From positions 1-55,373 of the forward strand of contig JAGYJY010000025.1 of the NCBI GenBank assembly GCA_018401745.1: a stretch of 55,373 bases of DNA, given 5' to 3'. The stretch comes from Pirellulales bacterium (lineage in GTDB: Bacteria; Planctomycetota; Planctomycetia; Pirellulales; UBA1268). Shown piece by piece: positions 21,507 to 28,425 of the stretch (its first letter is position 1; each line of letters starts with the position of its first letter). Below the pieces are notes generated by a model, which was given only the letters and a program-made list of their open reading frames with translations, ran no database searches and had not been told where the DNA came from. The position numbers and the translations under genes are program-made.

Positions 21507-22131
21507 TCTCGCATCGGCACCAGGGAATGACTCTCTGGTTCATCTCGCGAAAGGAACGCTACTGACCTCGTGCGATCGTCGTGACTGCAACCGCAGCAGC
21601 TTTGCCTGATGGCAAAAGGTGTTGCGTGCGGCGACGGTGAATCCCGGTCAGTGCATCTGTTCGCCCGCCGCCCTGCATGCTGCAGCCGGCGACGCCCGGA
21701 TGTCCGAGGTCCGTCAGCGTGGGCTTGGCCTGATCTGTGATCTGGCTGCAGCCTCCGCGGGCAGTCTCTTGCTCCCGCGCTCTTCGCGTCGGGGCCTTCG
21801 CTGAGGATTCCCCTTCTCGCGTGTATCAGCGGCCGATCGCGCCAGGTCCCACGGGCTCTCCGCCCACTGAGAGGACTGTCGTGCACATCTCCCGCAGGCC
21901 ATGGGGCTCCCCATGGCAGCGAAAAATACCGCTGATTGGCACGCCGCGTGCACTGTCTCCTTGGCGGCAGCGGAGTGCCACTGCGCAGCCATCGCCTCGA
22001 TCCCGCGGAAAGATCCGCGGACGTGGCCGAAATTGCGGAAAAACAGCGTCCAAAGCCGCTGAAGGTCTCTCCCGAGGCCTCCAGGAGCTTTGGTGTCACG
22101 ATCACCGTGCGGGCGGCAGCCGTTCGAAAAA

Positions 22132-22177
22132 TCACCATTTTGGTGAGATATCACCGCTGCACTCACCATCATGGTGA
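22132..22177. promoter_or_regulatory. Paired TCACCA-N3-TGGTGA dyads (copy A)
   Basis: TCACCATTTTGGTGA at 22132-22146 and TCACCATCATGGTGA at 22163-22177 are two perfect 6-bp inverted repeats with three-base centres, starting 31 bp apart (about three helical turns). Another GGTG..CACC pair lies just upstream near 22092-22106. They look like operators for a dimeric regulator binding two sites. Related pairs occur at 19548-19595 and 25385-25432, where the spacing is 33 bp. Confidence 0.6.
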
Positions 22178-22214
22178 GACCTGCCGTCCGGCCGTAGCCC
22201 GAGAGCGATCCCTT

Positions 22215-22300
22215 CGGGAAAGCTTCCCGCCGCCGCATGGCCCCCAAACCCCGTGTTTTCCAGCTGAAAACACGCCCCTTGAGGATTTCACGAAATCCTC
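22215..22300 (+). promoter_or_regulatory. Chain of three stem-loops in the leader of cassette 2
   Basis: CGGGAA-AGC-TTCCCG (22215-22229), GTGTTTTC-CAGCT-GAAAACAC (22253-22273) and GAGGATTTC-AC-GAAATCCTC (22281-22300) follow each other closely. All three recur in the other two leader copies with minor changes. They could be structured mRNA leader elements or protein sites. The cassette 2 start codon is 188 bp further on. Confidence 0.55.
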
Positions 22301-22487
22301 ATCTCAAGTGGCACGGGGCTCGCCCTCTCCCTCGGTGCATAGCCAAGGCCTTCACGGGCCAGGTGGCTTCAGCTCACGAGGGTCCACCGTCGGCCAGCAA
22401 CACCGTCCACCCGCATCCTTCCCCCGCCATATCCCGGCTTTCACGAACGAAACACGTCACGAAATCACTCGTACCAGGAGAACGCTG

Positions 22488-23339
22488 ATGTCCATCCGCC
22501 AGATCGCCCGCCGCCTCGCCCTCGCCTGCTCACTCGGTTGCACACTTTTTGCAGCGCATCGCCTGCACGCGGCCCCGCTCGCGTCCGCTGATTTTGGGAC
22601 CTACGCCGATGGAGCACTCGTTGGTCAGAACGGCTGGCAGCAGTATCAAACTCAGACAACCGCCCCACTGACGGTCGCCTCCGGCCGCGTGGCCTGGGCG
22701 GGCGGCGCGACGGTGAACAATCAGGACGCTTTCCTTCCGTTCCCGTCGGATATTTCTCAGCCAGCAAGCGGCACGACCGTGCTGAACTTCGATATGACGC
22801 TGAGCGTCACGGCCCCATCTTCGTCCAATCCCTCATATTTTGCCGCCCTCAACACCAACAACACGTCGTCAACAAGCGGCAACTTCCAGAACGCTCGAAT
22901 CGTCGCCCTTGCGCAGGGCACGGGCTACGTCTTCGGCGCCCGCGTCAATGGTCAGGGCGGCTACCCGTACGCGTACGGCACGTCAGAACTGACCATTGGC
23001 CAGGATTACGCTCTGCGGGCGGAGATCAACATGGTGGCCGGCAATGCCAACGACTTCATCAACCTCTACGTGGGCCCCGACTTCAACAGCCTCTCGCTCT
23101 ACGCCACAGCGGGTTACGTCTCAGGCACTGTGAACGATCCAGCTTTCGGTGCAGCACTGCTCTCGCAGTTTGGTACAGCGACCGTTTTCGAAGCCGGTGT
23201 TTCGATTTCCAGCGTCAGTGTCACGCAGGCCGTCCCAGAGCCCTCCTCGATTGCCCTCGCCGGCTGTGGCATCAGCCTGGCCGTTGCCACTGCCTACCGC
23301 CGCCGCAGCAAGCGGACTGCTCAGGCGGTCGCGGCCTGA
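22488..23339 (+). CDS. PEP-CTERM sorting domain protein (cassette 2)
   Basis: A 283-residue exported protein with start ATG 22488 behind CCAGGAGAACGCTG, the same start-site leader as cassettes 1 and 3. Signal peptide RQIARRLALACSLGCTLFAA ends near RLHAAPLAS. The body opens ADFGTYADGALVGQNGWQQY, typical of secreted planctomycetal concanavalin-like/LamG-type beta proteins, and includes FDMTLSVTAPSSS and FINLYVGPDFNSLSLYATAG. The tail VPEPSSIALAGCGISLAVAT then AYRRRSKRTAQAVAA is nearly identical to cassette 1 at DNA level, while the bodies differ. This points to recombination, or gene conversion, of the sorting tail. Function of the body unknown; it should be anchored or released at the envelope after tail cleavage. 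Confidence 0.88.
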   Translation: MSIRQIARRLALACSLGCTLFAAHRLHAAPLASADFGTYADGALVGQNGWQQYQTQTTAPLTVASGRVAWAGGATVNNQDAFLPFPSDISQPASGTTVLNFDMTLSVTAPSSSNPSYFAALNTNNTSSTSGNFQNARIVALAQGTGYVFGARVNGQGGYPYAYGTSELTIGQDYALRAEINMVAGNANDFINLYVGPDFNSLSLYATAGYVSGTVNDPAFGAALLSQFGTATVFEAGVSISSVSVTQAVPEPSSIALAGCGISLAVATAYRRRSKRTAQAVAA

Positions 23340-23368
23340 GCCCGCAGCGGACGGAGTGCCGAAAGAGT

Positions 23369-23386
23369 GCCGCGGGTTGCCGCGGC
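23369..23386 (+). terminator. GC-rich hairpin after cassette 2
   Basis: The same GCCGCGG-GTTG-CCGCGGC hairpin as after cassette 1, again about 30 bp past the stop codon, inside a conserved 3' flank of roughly 100 bp. Confidence 0.5.
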
Positions 23387-23461
23387 GGGTGATCACGCGG
23401 CACCGTAGGGAAGGGTGCCATCGTCCAAGGGGCTAAGAAGGATCAGGACGAACAACGAGGC

Positions 23462-23569
23462 GTGAATGTCTCGAAACCCTCGACCCTCGCTCTCGCCGGC
23501 ATCGGCCTCGCCGCTGCCGGCTGGGTCGCTCGGCGGCGACGGAAGACCACGACTCGCACGAACGATTGA
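23462..23569 (+). pseudogene. Orphan PEP-CTERM tail remnant 2
   Basis: Reads VNVSKPSTLALAGIGLAAAG then WVARRRRKTTTRTND and a stop: a full hydrophobic segment with a basic end, where the PEP motif has become SKPS. There is no gene body in front of it; it sits behind the conserved 3' flank of cassette 2. The hydrophobic part is nearly the same as the tail of cassette 4 (27.95-28.08 kb), so two tail lineages are present in the island. Confidence 0.75.
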
Positions 23570-23799
23570 CGGGCTTACTGCATCCCGCTGCCTCCCTGGT
23601 CCCTGCCTCTGTTAGCCCGCCCCGCAACGCCCCATCCACCCCCGGCCGCAGACCGCCGCGGAAGCGGCGGACAGGCCGTTCTAAACCGCAAGGGGGGTGA
23701 GCCCGGGGCTGACCCGCCGGCGTATGGGAGCAAGCGACGCCCGGAGGGCCAAAGTAGCGGATGCCCGAGCGAGCAAGCGGGGGCCGATCCGGATTGAAC

Positions 23800-23870
23800 G
23801 GGACGGGTCCGCGGGGGCCAAAGGCCCCTCGGCTTTGCCGAGGCCGCTTCGCGGCCCGTGGACCCGTCCC
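23800..23870. repeat. 71-nt four-way-junction element, copy 2
   Basis: Same sequence and fold as at 20899-20969: a 15-bp outer stem and three triloop hairpins (AAA, TTT, TTC) with no unpaired junction bases. Preceded by GGATTGAAC in all four copies. Confidence 0.85.
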
Positions 23871-24038
23871 GCTGCGCACCCCGGCCGCAGACCGCCGCGG
23901 AAGCGGCGGACAGGCCGTTCTAAACCGCAAGGGGGGTGAGCCCGGGGCTGACCCGCCGGCGTATGGGAGCAAGCGACGCCCGGAGGGCAAAAGTAGCGGA
24001 TGCCCAAGCGAGCAAGCGGGGGCCGATCCGGATTGAAC

Positions 24039-24109
24039 GGGACGGGTCCGCGGGGGCCAAAGGCCCCTCGGCTTTGCCGAGGCCGCTTCGCGGCCCGTGG
24101 ACCCGTCCC
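24039..24109. repeat. 71-nt four-way-junction element, copy 3
   Basis: Same sequence and fold as copies 1 and 2. It is 239 bp from copy 2 as part of a tandem repeat of the whole unit. Confidence 0.85.
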
Positions 24110-24237
24110 GCTTGCGCACCCCCGGCCGCAGACCGCCGCGGAAGCGGCGGACAGGCCGTCCTCAAAACCGTAAGCGAGGGGTGAGCCCGGGGCTGACCCG
24201 CCGGCGTATGGGAGCAAGCGACGCCCGGAGGGCCAAA

Positions 24238-24506
24238 GCGCAGCGGACATCCGAGCGAGCGAGGGCCTGGATGGCCCGCAGCGAGCGTCCGGAGGGGCAG
24301 CCCGGCTCACCCGAGCGGCCCACAAGCGCAGCGGACATCCGAGCGAGCGAGGGCCTGGATGGCCCGCAGCGAGCGTCCGGAGGGGCAGCCCCGGGCTCAC
24401 CCCGAGCGGCCCCACCAAAGCGCAGCGGACATCCGAGCGAGCGAGGGCCTGGATGGCCCGCAGTGAGCGTCCGGAGGGGCAGCCCCGGGCTCACCCCGAG
24501 CGACCC
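24238..24506. repeat. Three tandem 88-94-bp palindromic units
   Basis: Units begin GCGCAGCGGACATCCGAGCG at 24238, 24326 and 24420 and each ends near a CAGCCC(C)GGGCTCACCCC arm that can pair with the single left arm GTGAGCCCGGGGCTG at 24181. Each unit has an inner GGGCC-TGGAT-GGCCC hairpin. Expansion by slippage or unequal exchange is likely. Confidence 0.75.
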
Positions 24507-24705
24507 CGAGCGCTCGGCTCGTCAACGCGGGCTCACCCCGAGCGACCCGCGCGTTTCGCGAAGCTACCTCCGCGTGGGCCGCCAACCGCCCTCGGCATGA
24601 CGCTCACCGCCAAAGCGGCCGGGCCGACAAAAGCTCTCCCGTCTTTTGCGGCGGCTGCGACGTGAGCCAGCGGCCTCGGCCTGAGCCTTCTCAAAAAAAC
24701 CGAAA

Positions 24706-24759
24706 CTCACAAAACCCTCACATGAGCCTCATCAACCCCTCACACTGAGGCCCTATCCT
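24706..24759 (+). promoter_or_regulatory. CTCAC iterons plus -10-like hexamer (locus 3)
   Basis: CTCAC at 24706, 24717, CTCAT at 24728 and CTCAC at 24739, again exactly 11 bp apart, followed by TATCCT at 24754. Compared with locus 2 the bases between iterons have changed (for example GTGAGG to ATGAGC) while the CTCA cores and the spacing are kept. Confidence 0.6.
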
Positions 24760-25384
24760 TCTCGCATCGGCACCAGGGAATGACTCTCTGGTTCATCTCG
24801 CGAAAGGAACGCTACTGACCTCGTGCGATCGTCGTGACTGCAACCGCAGCAGCTTTGCCTGATGGCAAAAGGTGTTGCGTGCGGCGACGGTGAATCCCGG
24901 TCAGTGCATCTGTTCGCCCGCCGCCCTGCATGCTGCAGCCGGCGACGCCCGGATGTCCGAGGTCCGTCAGCGTGGGCTTGGCCTGATCTGTGATCTGGCT
25001 GCAGCCTCCGCGGGCGGTCTCTTGCTCCCGCGCTCTTCGCGTCGGGGCCTTCGCTGAGGATTCCCCTTCTCGCGTGTATCAGCGGCCGATCGCGCCAGGT
25101 CCCACGGGCTCTCCGCCCACTGAGAGGACTGTCGTGCACATCTCCCGCAGGCCATGGGGCTCCCCATGGCAGCGAAAAATACCGCTGATTGGCACGCCGC
25201 GTGCACTGTCTCCTTGGCGGCAGCGGAGTGCCACTGCGCAGCCATCGCCTCGATCCCGCGGAAAGATCCGCGGACGTGGCCGAAATTGCGGAAAAACAGC
25301 GTCCAAAGCCGCTGAAGGTCTCTCCCGAGGCCTCCAGGAGCTTTGGTGTCACGATCACCGTGCGGGCGGCAGCCGTTCGAAAAA

Positions 25385-25432
25385 TCACCATTTTGGTGAG
25401 ATATCACCGCTGCGCACTCACCATCATGGTGA
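25385..25432. promoter_or_regulatory. Paired TCACCA-N3-TGGTGA dyads (copy B)
   Basis: TCACCATTTTGGTGA at 25385-25399 and TCACCATCATGGTGA at 25418-25432, starting 33 bp apart because of a 2-bp insertion relative to copy A. Both dyads are perfect. Confidence 0.6.
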
Positions 25433-25717
25433 GACCTGCCGTCCGGCCGTAGCCCGAGAGCGATCCCTTCGGGAAAGCTTCCCGCCGCCGCATGGCCCCC
25501 AAACCCCGTGTTTTCCAGCTGAAAACACGCCCCTTGAGGATCTCACGAAATCCTCATCTCAAGTGGCACGGGGCTCGCTCTCTCCCTCGGTGCATAGCCA
25601 AGGCCTTCACGGGCCAGGTGGCTTCAGCCCACGAGGGTCCACCGTCGGCCAGCAACACCGTCCACCCGCATCCTTCCCCCGCCCTATCCCGGCTTTCACG
25701 AACGAAACACGTCACGA

Positions 25718-26080
25718 AATCGCAGAAACGCGTGATTGGCGTTCCGCCTCCACGAACCGCGGGGCCGCCGCCGTTGCCGACGCTGGCCCCGGCGGCGCCG
25801 CTGCCATCGCTCTTGCCGCAGTGCCAACCGGATCACGCCTCCGCCGCAGCCCCGCTCCAGCCTCAACGCCCGCCCGACCGGCCGTCGCCTGTCAGAGGCA
25901 GTCCGCGCCACAGGAACTGCCCTGATGGGCGTGGGCATGCAGCGACCGCTGTGTGCGTAGGGGGCCCACCGCGCTCATCCCAAACAACGTCCCGCAGCGT
26001 TTCGACCAGACCATCGCGGCCACCGCCGTGGCCACGTTCAGCCTCCGAACAGCCAGTCCAGATCCTCACGAACGAAACCC
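25718..26080 (+). other. Gene-less stretch where a cassette is expected
   Basis: After leader copy B, about 360 bp of GC-rich sequence replaces the expected PEP-CTERM gene. No frame gives a credible protein. One frame around 25770-25830 reads AGPGGAAAIALAAVPTGSRLR, faintly like a worn-out hydrophobic tail plus basic end. It is probably the scar of a lost or decayed cassette, before the shorter leader of cassette 3 begins. Confidence 0.4.
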
Positions 26081-26112
26081 TTCACGAAACCACTCGTACC
26101 AGGAGAACCCTC

Positions 26113-26949
26113 ATGTCCCTTCGCACGATTTCCTTTCGCCTCCTCGCCGCCATCACCCTCACCGCCGCCACCCTTGCCGGGAGTCCAGCCTCGGCCGCGA
26201 TCCTGATTTCGGAGGTCAACTCCAACGGCGTTGGTGGCGACTTCTTCGAGCTTTACAACTACGGCCAGAGCACCATCGATCTCGCAGGCTACCTCTGGAC
26301 CGACAACTCCGACCCGGTCTGGAATGGCGGGAGAACCTACACCCTGAACACGTTTCCGCTGGCCCCGGGCCAGGCGGCGGTGTTCGTGTCCGATGGCGGC
26401 CAGAACGGTCCTGGCAACGCTGCCTTTGTGACGAACTGGGGCAGCCCGCTCACGCTTCCCGCAATGGGCAGTTTCACCGGTCCGGCTCCCGCGGAAACAA
26501 ACACGGGCCGCGGATTCGGCCAGAATGACGCCGTCCTCCTCTGGGATCCGACCGGCAACTTCGTGTCGGGCGTGAACTACTCGACGACGGATCTCACGGT
26601 CACGAGCGTCGGAGGAACGAGCACGCTTGCCCCGTTCAACCGGGTCGGCGGCGGCACGAGCCTCGGCGGCCATACGGGCCTCGCTGGCGGCGGCACGTCG
26701 GCCCAACAATCGCTGATCTGGGATCCAACGTCTGATCCGACCGCCCCGCTGTACACCGCGGCAAGTTCCGTGGGCCTGTATGGATCGTTCGCGAGCGCCG
26801 CGTCGGTCACCACGATCGGCTCGCCTGGCATGGTGAACGCCGTCCCCGAGCCTTCCTCGCTCATGCTCGCAGCCTTCGCCGGCCTAGGCCTCGCTGGCTA
26901 CGCCGCCCGCCGCCGCCGAAGCCGCAAAGCAACTCCTGCAGTCGCCTAA
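26113..26949 (+). CDS. PEP-CTERM protein with a lamin-tail-like domain (cassette 3)
   Basis: A 278-residue exported protein; ATG 26113 lies behind CCAGGAGAACCCTC, the start-site leader shared with cassettes 1 and 2. Signal peptide SLRTISFRLLAAITLTAATL ends near SPASAAILIS. Residues about 29-150 fit the lamin-tail (LTD) beta-sandwich: ILISEVNSNGVGGDFFELYN, STIDLAGYLWTDN, FPLAPGQAAVFVSDGG. LTD domains occur in secreted bacterial proteins and may bind DNA, membrane or other proteins; the role here is unknown. The tail VPEPSSLMLAAFAGLGLAGY then AARRRRSRKATPAVA is a PEP-CTERM signal of a different lineage from cassettes 1 and 2. A short distance downstream are the iterons of locus 4. Confidence 0.87.
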   Translation: MSLRTISFRLLAAITLTAATLAGSPASAAILISEVNSNGVGGDFFELYNYGQSTIDLAGYLWTDNSDPVWNGGRTYTLNTFPLAPGQAAVFVSDGGQNGPGNAAFVTNWGSPLTLPAMGSFTGPAPAETNTGRGFGQNDAVLLWDPTGNFVSGVNYSTTDLTVTSVGGTSTLAPFNRVGGGTSLGGHTGLAGGGTSAQQSLIWDPTSDPTAPLYTAASSVGLYGSFASAASVTTIGSPGMVNAVPEPSSLMLAAFAGLGLAGYAARRRRSRKATPAVA

Positions 26950-26994
26950 GAAACGCGACCGCATCCCATGTGCTGCCGGATCGCCGCGCAGCAT

Positions 26995-27043
26995 CTCACC
27001 AAACCCAAACCCATTTCCAACCAAACTCTCACCCCCCGCTCAC
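26995..27043 (+). promoter_or_regulatory. CTCAC iterons in 11-bp register (locus 4)
   Basis: CTCAC at 26995, 27028 and 27039. The spacings are 33 and 11 bp, so all are in the same 11-bp register. It lies about 220 bp upstream of the cassette 4 start. The intergenic stretch 26950-27260 otherwise shows nothing recognisable. No leader block or dyad pair is present here. Confidence 0.5.
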
Positions 27044-27260
27044 GCCCCCCACATGGGGTTGCGGGAGACTCGCAAAAAGTTTCGTACCGTCGCACGGCCG
27101 GCCCGTCGCCGCTCCACCACCCGTGCTCAACCAACGCTTCCCAGCCCCTAACCCCGCTGACCCCCGGCACGGGAAGCACCTGATTCTGCACCAAACCGAT
27201 CCCCAAAGACTGCCAAGCAACCCCGCGCGAAAGCAGTCAGAAAGTTCTGGTACTTGGAAA

Positions 27261-28077
27261 ATGAACTCCCTCACTAGATTTCTTGCGTTCGCTGTGTTCG
27301 CGCTCGGATATAGCACGATTCATGGCGCCCTCGTCTTCACTGAGGACTTCAGCGGTCTCACAAATGGCGAAGCAATCTCCACAACCAATACATCCCTGAC
27401 GTATATCCGGATCGGTAATGGAGGCGGTGTCATCAACGCTCTCGCGCCCGGAAGTTTCGGCACGGGCCCGTCTGCCACTGTGACTCAAAGTTCGTCAAGT
27501 GGCTCTTTAAATGGCATCGGTGTTGGGGACACTTTGCCTGCATCCGATGTCTACGATCTTTCCCTCGACTTCCGCCTAACGAATCTCGCTGGTGATGTCG
27601 TGATCGGCGTAGGATCTGGGAGCGTATTCACGGGAAACAGCACGTTTAGCACCGCCCAAGGGTTATTTTGGCTGCAATCTGATGCAGGAAACTTCGAGCG
27701 GCGAACAAGTAGCGGCTGGTCGAATATCGGCGGCGGCACAACTCTTCTTGCTGACACAAACTACACACTCCGAGTTATCGCAAATGGCTCTGGAAGCCCG
27801 CTGTCGTACAGCGGTGGGACTGTCGCAGCGAACACGATGGATGTGTTCCTCAATGGCGCTCTGCTTGATGACGATGTCGCGGTAACAACGCCCGGGCTGC
27901 AGGCTGATGGCTTTCGTATCTATCAGGTAAACGAAGGAGAATTTCGAGGTGGATACGATCGCGCTCGCTGACACTGTCGCCGTCCCCGAGCCCACGACCC
28001 TCGCTCTCGCCGGCATCGGCCTTGCAGCCGCCGGGTGGGCTGCTCGGCGGCGACGAGTTCACACCAGCCGCAAGTAA
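27261..28077 (+). CDS. PEP-CTERM protein (cassette 4), tail separated by a frameshift
   Basis: Start ATG 27261 opens NSLTRFLAFAVFALGYSTIH with a short signal peptide ending near IHGALVF. The body (ALVFTEDFSGLTNGEAISTT, YDLSLDFRLTNLAGDVVIGV, DTNYTLRVIANGSG, TMDVFLNGALLDDDV) looks like a concanavalin-type beta sandwich. The frame stops at 27971, but removing one G at 27948-27949 continues FRVDTIALADTVAVPEPTTL and ALAGIGLAAAGWAARRR to TAA 28075-28077, restoring a normal PEP-CTERM end. Codon use differs from its neighbours, with many more A/T-ending codons, a sign of separate origin. It lacks the leader block and the AGGAGAACG start site of cassettes 1-3. The upstream open frame from 26970 is not part of it. 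Confidence 0.75.
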
Positions 28078-28096
28078 GTTAGTGACCGGATTGAAC

Positions 28097-28167
28097 GGGA
28101 CGGGTCCGCGGGGGCCAAAGGCCCCTCGGCTCCGCCGAGGCCGCTTCGCGGCCCGTGGACCCGTCCC
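28097..28167. repeat. 71-nt four-way-junction element, copy 4
   Basis: Same fold as the other copies. The differences from copy 1 fall in the loop of the middle hairpin (TTT to TCC), leaving every stem intact. It starts 19 bp after the restored stop codon of cassette 4, preceded by GGATTGAAC as elsewhere. Confidence 0.85.
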
Positions 28168-28263
28168 GCTTGCAACCCAGCCCGTGGCCCCCTCCCGCTT
28201 GCACACCCCCGGCCGCAGACCGCCGCGCAGCGGCGGACAGGCCGTCCTTAAAACCGTAAGCGA

Positions 28264-28401
28264 GGGGTGAGCCCGGGGCTGACCCGCCGGCGTATGGGAG
28301 CAAGCGACGCCCGGAGGGCCAAAGCGCAGCGGACATCCGAGCGAGCGAGGGCCTGGATGGCCCGCAGCGAGCGTCCGGAGGGGCAGCCCCGGGCTCACCC
28401 C
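28264..28401. repeat. Perfect 18-bp inverted repeat enclosing a palindromic unit
   Basis: GGGGTGAGCCCGGGGCTG (28264-28281) pairs perfectly with CAGCCCCGGGCTCACCCC (28384-28401). The 102 bp between them contain GCCC-GGA-GGGC and GGGCC-TGGAT-GGCCC hairpins. This is the simplest, possibly ancestral, form of the element that is expanded at 21036 and 24181. A CCGCCGC-GCA-GCGGCGG hairpin precedes it near 28219. Confidence 0.8.
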
Positions 28402-28425
28402 GAGCGACCCTACCATCCCCCGGCC

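Larger units (their letters stand above)
21304..22462 (+). repeat. Duplicated 1.16-kb leader block, copy A
   Basis: Nearly identical to 24548-25717. It contains, in order, a CAAAAG/CTTTTG inverted repeat near 21376-21396, the CTCAC iterons (21453-21496) with a TATCTT hexamer, about 400 bp of unrecognised sequence, and the conserved leader also found before cassette 1. The homology stops just before the start-site leader CACTCGTACCAGGAGAACGC of cassette 2. No protein-coding gene is convincing on either strand. Confidence 0.8.
23640..24547. repeat. GC-rich structured repeat block, copy 2 (expanded)
   Basis: The largest repeat block. A unit of 239-241 bp occurs in tandem (CCCGGCCGCAGACCGCCGCG at 23641, 23880 and 24121), each with a CCGCCGC-GGAA-GCGGCGG hairpin; two of the units carry a 71-nt junction element (23800, 24039). 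It then passes into three copies of an 88-94-bp unit (24238-24506). Frames through it give repetitive Arg/Gly/Pro peptides on both strands and are rejected as genes. Confidence 0.8.
24548..25717 (+). repeat. Duplicated 1.16-kb leader block, copy B
   Basis: Second copy of 21304-22462, with only scattered differences and small indels. It carries its own CTCAC iterons, -10-like TATCCT, the dyad pair and the stem-loops. The match breaks off at TCACGAAATC, exactly where copy A enters the ribosome-site leader of cassette 2; here the start codon and gene are missing. Confidence 0.8.

Noticed and set aside
20836..24600. Many open frames of 60-250 codons on both strands in the GC-rich repeat blocks
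   Set aside because: They encode repeating Arg/Gly/Pro/Ala strings, overlap each other in several frames and simply follow the DNA repeat units; no family features, no ribosome sites.
21500..25407. Homologous minus-strand frames (about 146-212 codons) inside the leader blocks at 21500-22247 and 24753-25407, with a shorter relative at 19247-19570
   Set aside because: The frame is truncated and altered in copy 1, the composition is not protein-like, and conservation is explained by DNA duplication and structured elements.
26970..27260. Upstream extension of the cassette 4 frame from 26970
   Set aside because: It lies in a non-coding, Pro-rich stretch containing the CTCAC iterons; the signal peptide begins only at 27261.
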